Source: Saprospiraceae bacterium
GTDB lineage: Bacteria; Bacteroidota; Bacteroidia; Chitinophagales; Saprospiraceae
Assembly: GCA_016714985.1 (NCBI GenBank)
Contig: JADKBS010000022.1
Span: forward strand, 1 to 64,000
Reading direction: 5' to 3'
Length of the DNA stretch: 64,000 nucleotides
Shown piece by piece: positions 27,597-36,468 of the stretch. Below the pieces are notes generated by a model. The model was not told the DNA's origin. It ran no database searches and saw only the letters and a program-made list of their open reading frames with translations. The translations under genes and the position numbers were made by a program. The first letter of the stretch is position 1. Each line of letters begins with the position of its first letter.

Positions 27597-28655
27597 TCAC
27601 CAGCGAATTAAAGAAGCTCCCCAAGTAAACCCACTTCCAAAAGCAGCGATACAAACGAGGTCGCCTTTCTTCACTTTGCCAGCTTCCCATGCTTCGCAAA
27701 GTGCAATGGGGATAGTGGCAGCGGTGGTGTTGCCGTAGCGTTGGATATTGTTCCATACCTTTTCGTCGGGCAGGCCGAGCTTTTTCTGCACAAACTGGCT
27801 GATGCGCAAATTGGCCTGGTGCGGTATGAAAAGGTCAATATCTGCAGGTGTTAAGCCTTGGTCATCCAACACTTCTTTGATGACTTCTGGAAACTTCGTC
27901 ACGGCAGTCTTGAACACCAATTGGCCGTCCATCACAGGGAAAGCCATGCCTTCGTCCACCATTTTCTCCGTTAAAAACAGGCCACCAAATTCTTGGGTTT
28001 CATCGTAGCCAAAGTCGGTATTGGGGTCGTGGTGCCCGCTGTGCGCACCGGGGTTTATGAGCGCCAACTGCTCGGCATGGGTGCCATCGGAGTGAAGTTT
28101 TGAAGTGAGTATGCCCTGATTTGGCTCGTCGGTTGGTTGCAAGAGTACAGCACCAGCACCATCCCCGAAAAGCACAGTCACGTTGCGGCCACGGGTCGAG
28201 TAATCAAGCCCCATTGAATGTACTTCGGCACCCACCAGCAAGATGTTTTTATACATGCCAGAGCGGATAAACTGGTCGGCGACTGTAAGGCCATATACGA
28301 AGCCGGAGCATTGGGTACGAATGTCCAAAGCGCCGATTTCGGTGTGCGTGATGCCCAATTCCCTTTGCATCAGTACACCACATCCAGGAAAGAAGTAATC
28401 GGGGCTGAGGGTGGCGAAGATGATGAAATCAACGTCCTCTTTTGTGATGCCCGCCCGCTCGATGGCTATGCGGGCTGCCTTTGCACCAATCACAGAGGTG
28501 GTTTCTTCATGGCGCTTTGCATAGCGCCGTTCCACGATGCCGCTGCGCTCCTGAATCCATTCGTCAGTAGTGTCCATGTGGCGCATAAGGTCGTGGTTGG
28601 TGACGACTTTTTCGGGGACGTAGAAGCCGATTCCGGCGATTTTTGTGCGAGGCAT
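27597..28655 (-). CDS. fabH: 3-oxoacyl-[acyl-carrier-protein] synthase III
   Basis: Condenses acetyl-CoA (or a branched acyl-CoA primer) with malonyl-ACP to start fatty acid synthesis. 352 residues, thiolase fold. Catalytic triad visible: C116 (TQCSGFVYGL), H279 (FIPHQANLRI) and N309 (RYGNTTAATIPIAL). The glycine-rich ending FGSGFTWGASLIRW is typical. No other fatty-acid genes are adjacent, so it may be one of several KAS III paralogues, possibly used for a secondary acyl product. The leader upstream contains AACTCACAAC/TTAAAAC words. Confidence 0.95.
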   Translation of the reverse strand: MPRTKIAGIGFYVPEKVVTNHDLMRHMDTTDEWIQERSGIVERRYAKRHEETTSVIGAKAARIAIERAGITKEDVDFIIFATLSPDYFFPGCGVLMQRELGITHTEIGALDIRTQCSGFVYGLTVADQFIRSGMYKNILLVGAEVHSMGLDYSTRGRNVTVLFGDGAGAVLLQPTDEPNQGILTSKLHSDGTHAEQLALINPGAHSGHHDPNTDFGYDETQEFGGLFLTEKMVDEGMAFPVMDGQLVFKTAVTKFPEVIKEVLDDQGLTPADIDLFIPHQANLRISQFVQKKLGLPDEKVWNNIQRYGNTTAATIPIALCEAWEAGKVKKGDLVCIAAFGSGFTWGASLIRW

Positions 28656-28719
28656 AATTTTGTTTTAAGTTGTGAGTTAGGAGCTTCGAACTAGGGCTGA
28701 ACAGGATGCGCATGGCAAT

Positions 28720-29880
28720 TCAATACATCCCAACGGTTTCGAGCTTGCGCTGCTCCACCACCCCCTTTAGCTTCTCCACCACGGCATCCATTTCCTCCAT
28801 TGTATTCAAATGGGAAAACGAAAAACGGATGGTTTTGCGGCCAAGCTCGGCATTTATGGCCGTAAGCACGTGAGATCCAGCGGCTTCTGCGCCAGAGCTA
28901 CAGGCACTGCCACCAGAGGCACTCACCCCGGCGATGTCCAAATGGAGGAGTAACAATTCCGATTTTTCAGAAGGTGGGAAAGAAACGCTCAGCACGGTAT
29001 AGAGAAAATCACCTTCCTTTTGGGCGCCGTTGAACTGGATGTCCTCAAAAGAATCCATCAGCCTCGCTTTAAAGTAGCTGCGCAATTCGGTGATGTGCAG
29101 GCGGTGCTCCTCCATATTGGCGCAGGCAAGCTCCAAGGCTTTTGCCAGCCCGACAATGCCGTAGGCGTTTTCGGTGCCTCCCCGCATATTGCGTTCTTGC
29201 CCGCCTCCGTCAATATAGGGCTTTAGCATGGCCATGTGGTTGATATAGATAAACCCAACGCCCTTGGGGCCGTGGAATTTATGCGCCCCTCCCGTGAGGA
29301 AATGGATTTTGGTCTTTGAAACATCAACGGGGAAATGCCCCATCGTTTGAACGGTATCAGAATGGTAAAATGCATCGTAGCTCTCGCAAAGTTGGCTGAT
29401 GCGCTGCATGTCGGTCATGGTGCCGATTTCGTTGTTGCCGTGCATCAGGCTGACTAATGTGCGAGCGTTGCCATCGTCTTGGAGCAGGGATTCCAATTGC
29501 TCATAATCAATTCGACCTTGGGCATCCACGTTCAGCATTTCAACTTTCACCCCTTGGTGGGCAAGGCGTGAGGGTGTGCAACACGCAGTGGTGCTCGGTA
29601 GGCGAGCTGATGATGCGTTGAACGCCAGGTCCCGAACGGCACATTTAAGCGCCATGTTGCTGCTCTCGGTGCCGCCGCTGGTGAAGAAAACCTCGCCTAT
29701 GCCAGCCCCGATTAGCTTTGCTACTGTTTTTCTCGCCTCTTCGATGACGGCCCGCATGGCCCGACCCTCTGCATGGATGCTGGATGGATTGCCGTATTGC
29801 TCCTGCATAAGCTTTGCCATTGCATCAATAACGGGCGGCAACATGGGGGTGGTGGCAGCATTGTCAAGGTAAATTCTCAT
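28720..29880 (-). CDS. Cysteine desulfurase (IscS/NifS family), with internal double frameshift
   Basis: PLP enzyme releasing sulfur from cysteine for iron-sulfur clusters and thio-modifications. The start at 29880 (MRIYLDNAATTPM) fits the family; six more codons upstream are unlikely. PLP lysine lies in GGAHKFHGPKG and the persulfide cysteine in GGSACSSG. Between about 29565 and 29635 the translated frame reads nonsense (AFNASSARLPSTTACCTPS). The next frame over the same bases gives the expected GVQRIISSPTEHHCVLHTL, including the catalytic His of TEHH. Two compensating single-base indels therefore disrupt about 23 residues; sequencing error is likely, loss of activity otherwise. Confidence 0.9.
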   Translation of the reverse strand: MRIYLDNAATTPMLPPVIDAMAKLMQEQYGNPSSIHAEGRAMRAVIEEARKTVAKLIGAGIGEVFFTSGGTESSNMALKCAVRDLAFNASSARLPSTTACCTPSRLAHQGVKVEMLNVDAQGRIDYEQLESLLQDDGNARTLVSLMHGNNEIGTMTDMQRISQLCESYDAFYHSDTVQTMGHFPVDVSKTKIHFLTGGAHKFHGPKGVGFIYINHMAMLKPYIDGGGQERNMRGGTENAYGIVGLAKALELACANMEEHRLHITELRSYFKARLMDSFEDIQFNGAQKEGDFLYTVLSVSFPPSEKSELLLLHLDIAGVSASGGSACSSGAEAAGSHVLTAINAELGRKTIRFSFSHLNTMEEMDAVVEKLKGVVEQRKLETVGMY

Positions 29881-29942
29881 GGTTAGGTATTTGCTCAAAT
29901 TCTATTGGTGGCAAAACTAAGAAATCTTACTCGGTGCTTACC

Positions 29943-29950
29943 TATCTTTG
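29943..29950 (+). promoter_or_regulatory. -7 box TATCTTTG of methyltransferase gene
   Basis: TATCTTTG matches TAnnTTTG and lies 32 nt before the ATG at 29983. It supports that start over the longer frame beginning at 29905. Confidence 0.55.
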
Positions 29951-29982
29951 CCTTTCAAAATGGCTTTTTCACACGAAAACAA

Positions 29983-30738
29983 ATGCTATTGGAAAACGAA
30001 AAAAGGGAATGGTTCAAGGATTGGTTCAATTCGCCATACTACCACCTACTTTATAAAAACCGGGACGAGCAAGAGGCCAAGAACTTCATTGACAGGCTAT
30101 TGCTCGAAATAAAGCCTCAAAATGGTGCCACGGTGCTCGATCTGGCCTGTGGCAAAGGGCGCTACTCCCGTTACCTCGCCAAGAAAGGCCTCACAGTAAC
30201 CGGCCTTGATATTGCGGAGCAAAGCATACGTTATGCGCAACGCTATGAAAATGAGCACCTTAGCTTCTTTCAGCACGACATGCGCCTACCCTATCGCATC
30301 AACTACTTCGACTATATCTTCAATTTTTTCACGAGCTTTGGCTATTTTGAAACGGAGAAAGACCATTTGAAAACAATCGTCAACATCGCCAAGGGCCTGC
30401 GGCCAGATGGCAAGTTTGTCCTCGATTTTTTCAACTCAAATAAGGTCATCCGAAACTTGCGGCACGAGGAGGTGAAAGAAGTTGGAGGTGTTGTATTCCA
30501 TATCCATCGCAAGGTGGACGAGCAAGGCTATATCGTGAAGAACATCCTGTTTGAGGACAAAGGCCAACATTTCGATTTCACGGAGCGGGTCAGGGCGTTC
30601 ACCCTCGACGATTTCAACTACCTGTTCGGGAAGGCTGGTTTGAAAATCGCACGCACATTCGGGAGCTACAACCTCGATGAATTTGACGAATCGGCGTCAG
30701 ATCGACTGATTTTGGTAGGGTGCAAGTCGGGTTGTTGA
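29983..30738 (+). CDS. Class I SAM-dependent methyltransferase
   Basis: 251 residues with the Rossmann-type methyltransferase core: motif I VLDLACGKGRYS at 51-62, an acidic residue ending strand 2 (VTGLDIAE), motif around HDMRLPY, and 'LRPDGKFVLDFFN' for the post-III strand. The substrate is unknown; the family includes UbiE/Coq5-like small-molecule methylases. It is divergent from the cysteine desulfurase gene with a promoter in the spacer. Cytoplasmic. Confidence 0.88.
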   Translation: MLLENEKREWFKDWFNSPYYHLLYKNRDEQEAKNFIDRLLLEIKPQNGATVLDLACGKGRYSRYLAKKGLTVTGLDIAEQSIRYAQRYENEHLSFFQHDMRLPYRINYFDYIFNFFTSFGYFETEKDHLKTIVNIAKGLRPDGKFVLDFFNSNKVIRNLRHEEVKEVGGVVFHIHRKVDEQGYIVKNILFEDKGQHFDFTERVRAFTLDDFNYLFGKAGLKIARTFGSYNLDEFDESASDRLILVGCKSGC

Positions 30739-30819
30739 AATACCCGATTCCTGTGATATTAGGTTTATTGTGAAATACTATCTTGTGGCTTTATTTGATT
30801 CACCTTAAATCCAATTTCC

Positions 30820-33800
30820 ATGATGCCATCTCTACTGCCAATCCTGGTCAAACCTGCCGTTGAAACCCATGCAATCTTTTTACGCAAATGGTCAACCCTG
30901 GCCAAATCCTTAGTGCTACCGCTCATTTTACTACTTTCAATCAATCTTGAATTAAAGGGACAATGCCCGCCACCCGGCTCACCCTCGACTAGCGACAGTT
31001 GTGTTCAAGCCCCATTGCTTTGCACTGGTTTGGATGGGTATTGCGGTACGCTCCCAACCAATAATGTGCTACAGCCATTGCCAGATTGCCCTGCAAATAC
31101 GCTGAACAACGACGAATGGCTATCTTTTGAGGCAGCATCATCTACCATCAGCTTGCTTATCACTCCAACAAATTGCCAAGGCACCAATGGGCAATTCGGA
31201 ATGCAAGGAGCAATTTATGAAAGCTGCGGTGGCATGGCGGTAGCGACTCAATGTGAATGCACTGAGTCACCTTTTCTATTGGAGGCGAACCTCAACCCTG
31301 GTCAAGTTTACTATCTGGTACTTGATGGTTGTGCTGGCGATATTTGCGACTTCTCGGTGGAAATGCTGGAAGGCTCCACCGCTTGCCAGCCAATCATCGT
31401 GGGCCCGACTTCGGTTTGCTTGGGTGACACCGTCGTTTATGTACTAAATGGCGTTGGTTCGTCAGCAAACATCGAATGGCTCCCCATCCCGAACGCAAGT
31501 ACCAGCATTAATGGCAATAACCTTGAAGTCGTTTGGAACACCTATTATGACTCCTCATTGGTTTGCGCCTTGGTTACAGATACCAACCAAGTGAGCCAGT
31601 TGCTTTGTCTGCATGTTCAGATAAACCAACCATTTCCAGCAAATGTGTATGGACCTACTATGCCCTGTGTAGGTAATATGAGTGTCTATACCGCTCTCGA
31701 CAATGAATATTGCAACGAAGTGCCCAACCTATTTTGGACGGTGAGCAGTGGAGGTGATTTGCTTTCATCACCGAACCCGTCATCCATTCAAGTTCAATGG
31801 ACTGACCAAGGATTGCAAGAGGTATGCCTCCACCAGATTTTCGGCACTGATACCGTCACCTCCTGCTTGGGAGTCAACGTCTTGCCAATGTTGCATGCCA
31901 CCATCTTGGTCGGCAACCCACCTATGCCATTTAATGCTGACTCAACCATCCACCTTTGCCCAACTGATTCTTTGAACTTGACGGCTCTAATTTCAGATTC
32001 GAATGGAAACCCCTACCCCGATTCAGCTTTTAATTTTCGCTGGCTCATAGAAGGGAATCAGTTTTTATCCGGCAAAAACTTATCCGTAAAACTGCCCGCT
32101 GGAAACTGCTATAAGGTCAACCTTGATGCATCTATCCTGCTTGGATGCCAAGTACAGGATACTTCCTTAAATGTTGAGATAGCATCCATCCCTGTTGCGG
32201 TTGAAATCTTCCCGGCACCGCCCATTTGCGAAGGCGAATCGGTTACCTTATCGGCAACAACTCTTCCCTATGCGCCGCTTCCTTGCGAGGATAACCCAGG
32301 GGGAGATGCATCGAACAACACCAACTTGGCCATCCCCGACGGCGACGGAACTTCCGTCGAATCCGTCATTCACGTGGATATACCACAGGCAGGCGTTTTG
32401 GCTCCCAACCAATTAAAAGCCATTTGTGCCAATCTGGAGCATTCCTGGATGCGTGACCTTGAAGTTACACTCACCTGCCCCAACGGGCAAACCGCCATTT
32501 TACACAACCACCCAGGGCAAATAGGTGGTGAGTTTTACTTGGGAATTCCCTATCAAAACGACGAAGGCTTGCCCACCCCATTCCCCGGCACTGGCTACCC
32601 TTATTGCTGGACACCAGATGGCAACCAAACCTGGATTCAATACGCCAACAGCCACCCAAGCAACTATACCTTGCCGAGCGGCAACTATCAATCATTCCAA
32701 CCGCTTTCAATTTTTAATGGTTGCCCCATCAATGGTGATTGGACACTCACCGTCACCGATCGCTGGGCAATAGACAACGGATACCTTTTCTACTGGAGCC
32801 TCGATTTTGGCTATGGAATTTCTGGCACACAAACCCTATCGTCAATTGGCAGCCCGACAACAGCATCTCGTTTTATTCCAACGACAGTATCGTAGCAAAC
32901 CCAACCGTCTCCACCGTTTATACCCTCAACGTGGACGATGGCGATGGCTGCGTTTATGACCTGAACTACCCCATCGAGGTCGTGCCCGCAAGCAATCTCG
33001 CCTGCCTTCCTTGCGACTCTCTCCAAGCTGAAATCTTGGGGGATTTAATTATCGATTGCACCACAACCTCCATTGATACTGTTTCTGTCGGCACCACGAA
33101 CCTGCCCGACTCAGTCGCACTTTATCAATGGACGCTGAATGGCGTGGTCGTCTCCTCGACGCCATCGGTAAACATACAAGCGTTTGGGACTTATATTTTT
33201 ACCGTCACCAATGCCCTCAACGGTTGCTCGGCCAGCGATACGCTTGTATTCAGCCAAAACACCGATACACCCATCGCTGACGCTGGGCCAGACTTCATCC
33301 TCTCATGCCTAAACCCTACCGCAACCTTAGATGGCAGCGGCTCTTCCGCCGGCCCACAATACCAGTACCAGTGGACAGGGCCTGGCATCCTTGACCCAGA
33401 CGTCATTAATCCAATCGTCAATGAGCCGGGCGTTTACACGCTTACGGTCATCAATCTCGCAAATGGCTGCACTGCAACTGATGAAACATTGGTGCTTCAA
33501 GATTCAGGGCCCATCTTACCAGATAATCCATTCATCATCGTGCCCGATAGTTGCCATTTAAACACAGGCAGCATCAGTTTCGTGTACAATGGCCCCCTGC
33601 AACTTTCCCTGCTTTGGAGCACTGGCGACACCACCAACACCATATCAGGATTGTCGGCGGGGGCGTATGGTTTACATATCTTATATGGCAATTGTGAGAC
33701 TAACTTTACGATTCAAGTGGACAGCGTTGGCTGCACCGGCACCACCGAAGTGCTGGCCGGCATCCAATTCCAGGTGCTGCCCAACCCCAACAGTGGCCAG

Positions 33801-34019
33801 TTCTCCGTACTGCTCGACGTGGACTCCCCCACCACCCTCGAAATGGAACTGGTGGACGTGCTGGGCCGTACCGTCAGCACGCTACAGCCACCGAAAGCCT
33901 TCGGCACAGGCCAGCACCGAATTGATTTCCAGCAAGCGGGGCTGCCGAGCGGGACTTATTACCTCGTCATAAAAAATGAAAAGGGGAGGATGGGGGTGAA
34001 GGTGGAGGTGGTGCGGTGA
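30820..34019 (+). CDS. T9SS-secreted P-domain and PKD-like surface protein (frameshifted)
   Basis: A signal segment lies at about residues 29-48 (LVLPLILLLSINLELKGQ). Then a Cys-rich region (SCVQAPLLCTGLDGYCGTLP) typical of Saprospiraceae secreted proteins, Ig/PKD-like segments, and a proprotein-convertase P/Homo B domain at about 490-660 (IHVDIPQAGV, LEVTLTCPNGQTAILHN, GDWTLTVTDRW). The first frame stops at 32895. The correct continuation is another frame from about 32820 (FWHTNPIVNWQPDNSISFY), restored by one more T in a TTT run. After further PKD-like repeats (ADAGPDFILSCLNPTATLDG) the protein ends with a type A T9SS tail (QVLPNPNSGQFSVLL...VKVEVV). About 1066 residues joined; likely cell-surface. 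Confidence 0.85.
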
Positions 34020-34066
34020 GGGGCACTGCTTTTGGACTTCAAACAATGGTAGAATAGAACGGTCAA

Positions 34067-34111
34067 CGCTGGTTCATCCCGATAGCTATCGGGACCTGAC
34101 TTGAACCAGCG
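34067..34111. repeat. Nested palindrome containing TCCCGATAGCTATCGGGA
   Basis: Outer arms CGCTGGTTCA (34067-34076) and its complement (34102-34111) enclose the perfect 18-bp palindrome at 34077-34094. It lies just after the T9SS protein gene and just before a terminator. Confidence 0.65.
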
Positions 34112-34123
34112 TCTGCGTGGGGG

Positions 34124-34152
34124 AACACCCTGCGCCAGCGGGTGTTTTTTTT
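34124..34152 (+). terminator. Rho-independent terminator
   Basis: Stem AACACCC (34124-34130) / GGGTGTT (34140-34146) followed by a run of Ts to 34152. It terminates the preceding T9SS protein gene. Confidence 0.75.
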
Positions 34153-34965
34153 GGAGCTATAGCGGCGCTACGCCAAAAAAATCCTTCCTCAGAACGATAT
34201 AATCCATCTTTTTCTGAATCTTACGGCGGCGGGGATAGGCTCTAAACGGACAAAGTTACAAGCCAAATTTTCGGAACGTTAATACAAAAAAAAAAAATTA
34301 ATTTTGAAAAGAAACTACCATACGCCCACCTGACTATATTTGCCCGCCATTCAAGTGTTAGTTGCCTCAGAGATGGCAACTCCCCATTCAATTTTCTTAC
34401 CCATTTCAAATTTTTAGGACAGTTACCTTTTTTGTTGAAGTTTCTTTGCCCATTTGTAAAGGCAAAAACTAAAAAGATGGCCAACTAGCAATCGGTATAT
34501 GCATGTCCGCTAATACCAGCGGTTTTGCTATATACATACTATTTGGTGGGGCATTCCTAAGTTATGTAACAAAAAAAAAGACGGAGTTATTACACATGAA
34601 GAAGACTTGGCTTTGCATTACGCATGGCTCAAGTTTCCTATGCACCCTGTATTGTGACGATGCAAGCGCATCGCCAGTGGTATGGCTATGTACCGTCTTA
34701 TGAGTATATATAAATTATCATTATGGTCGAAAAAGGGCTGACCATCCTATGTGACAAAAAAACAATAAAGTGGGCAAGCACCACCTATTGAACAAAATGT
34801 TCCCGTTCAGTTGACCAACGAGGAGGCGGCCACCGAAAAAGCCAAACGAGTAGGAAACGTGGAGCAGCACCCACGTCAAAAAAAACGGACTGTTCCCATT
34901 CAGTCTTTTCAATGGGAGGCGGTAACCGAAAAGCCTTATGAGTAGGGGTTTTAAATTTAATTATT
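34153..34965. other. Gene-poor AT-rich spacer with a degenerate direct repeat
   Basis: About 810 bp without a supportable gene. It is visibly AT-richer than the flanks, with several A-runs. Two degenerate direct repeats of about 55 bp occur at 34799-34854 and 34892-34946 (shared words GTTCCC, TTCAGT, GAGGCGG, ACCGAAAA, GAGTAGG). The second ends 20 bp before the next gene. Short frames in the region show no family resemblance. Confidence 0.55.
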
Positions 34966-36154
34966 ATGCCGACGAAGACTGGAACTGGAATACCGAAAAT
35001 TGCAATAACCAAGAAGCAGCTGGTTGTTGCAGATACACCAGCTGAAAACGAAATTAGTTTTGTAAATACTTCATATTCTTGTGATGCTACATTAACCTTT
35101 AAGGATAAAAACTCAAATTCTCAAAGGCTTTTGGTAAAGAAACGCAGTGTAGGTATTTGCAGTGTAGAACCTGACAGTTTTATTGATGTTAGTGTGAACC
35201 ATGCTTGGGGTGTAAAAACCGGGAGTATTTTTTATACTCCCGGAGATGACGAATTGATGATTGAAATAGTTGGCTCTAGGGATATTACTGAGGAGAGACT
35301 TGACCTTAACTGGAGGATATTAGGAGAAAATCAAGAGTCTAGAGAATTTTTGACTTCGAATAATAAAAGGCCGGCTGTAAGGACGTATGAAGAAGTTCTT
35401 CTTGAAAGGAAAAGAGAAGAAGATATTGAAAGGAAAAGAGAAGAAGAAAAAGCTGAACAAATGAAAGCAAATAGGCCTCGCTGGTTTGAAATCCTTTATG
35501 GGCCAAGAGAATTGGAAGCGAAAGCAAAGGAGGAAGCTAAGAAGACGAAGACTGGAAATGGAATACCGAAAATTGCAATAACCAAGAAGCAGCTGGTTGT
35601 TGCAGATACACCAGCTGAAAACGAAATTAGTTTTGTAAATACTTCATATTCTTATGATGCTACATTAACCTTTGAGGATAAAAACTCAAATTCTCAAAGG
35701 CTTTTGGTAAAGAAACGCAGTGTAGGTATTTGCAGTGTAGAACCTGACAGTTTTATTAATGTTAGTGTGAACCATGCTTGGGGTGTAAAAACCGGGAGTA
35801 TTTTTTATACTCCCGGAGATGACGAATTGATGATTGAAATAGTTGGCTCTAGGGATATTACTGAGGAGAGACTTGACCTTAACTGGAGGATATTAGGAGA
35901 AAATCAAGAGTCTAGAGAATTTTGACTTCAGATAATAAAAAGTGGCTGTAAGGAAGTATGAAGAAGTTCTTCTTGAAAGGAAAAGAGAAGAAGATATTGA
36001 AAGGAAAAGAGAAGAAGAAAAAGCTGAACAAATGAAAGCAAATAGGCCTCGCTGGTTTGAAATCCTTTATGAGCCAAGAGAATTGGAAGCGAAAGCAAAG
36101 GGGGAAGCTAAGAAACCGAATAGTAGTGTCTCTGAAAGATGGTTTAAAAAATAA
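34966..36154 (+). CDS. Tandemly duplicated beta-domain/coiled-coil protein, unrecognised, second copy frameshifted
   Basis: The product consists of two near-identical 191-residue units. Each has a beta-rich domain of about 110 residues (PKIAITKKQLVVADTPAEN, SFVNTSYS, DATLTF, GSIFYTPGDDELMIEIVG, LNWRILG) followed by a charged helical linker (EEVLLERKREEDIERKREEE, RPRWFEILY). The first frame stops at 35925 inside unit 2 because of two single-base deletions (near 35923 and 35940). The rest of unit 2 continues in another frame to 36154 (RKYEEVLLERKREED...SERWFKK). No signal peptide. The domain suggests a small beta-sandwich, perhaps membrane- or ligand-binding, but no family is recognised. It precedes the MACPF-lectin gene on the same strand. 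Confidence 0.6.
34971..36114 (+). repeat. 573-bp tandem duplication
   Basis: Unit 1 34971-35543 and unit 2 35544-36114 are nearly identical, with about ten base changes and two 1-bp deletions noticed. The period is 573 bp, exactly 191 codons. The high identity points to a recent duplication. Each unit contains a perfect in-gene hairpin (35219-35243 and 35792-35816: CCGGGAGTAT arms, TTTTT loop). Confidence 0.9.
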
Positions 36155-36164
36155 TAGACCTAAG

Positions 36165-36345
36165 CCCAATTTTGAAGAGTTAAGTTCGGAATCAATGGTT
36201 CCTTAAGGTTTCAGGTACAAGGCTTCTGGGAGGTTTGTGCACAATTCGACGGTAATTACCATTCTTTGAAAGTCTTTATTTCTAAGTTAACTCTTCGAAA
36301 ATTGGGATTACAATCATTTCCCTGAAACCTAGTACTTGAAACCTT
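36165..36345. repeat. Nested inverted repeats between the two island genes
   Basis: Arms 36165-36183 (CCCAATTTTGAAGAGTTAA) and 36287-36306 are complementary apart from one extra base. A second pair, 36205-36217 (AAGGTTTCAGGTA) and 36333-36345, pairs with one mismatch, interlaced with the first. The 36155-36468 spacer holds no gene. The structure resembles a small non-coding palindromic element. A further imperfect hairpin (GGGAGGTGAAGAAAAAATGG.. about 36378-36411) resembles the perfect one at 51300-51340. Confidence 0.6.
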
Positions 36346-36468
36346 TACGAATCATTGTTTTAACCACTTGGGAGGTGTGGGAGGTGAAGAAAAAATGGAA
36401 TTTTCTCCCTAAAAGCACCCTATTTAAGTAGTTGAAATTATTCTTAAAAACAATCAAAAAAATCCACA

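Noticed and set aside
34242..34484. 80-codon minus-strand open frame
   Set aside because: AT-rich region with an A-run in frame; no family resemblance.
34966..36154. Aegerolysin partner of the MACPF protein
   Set aside because: The domain does not show the aegerolysin pattern; kept only as an untested idea of a two-component system.
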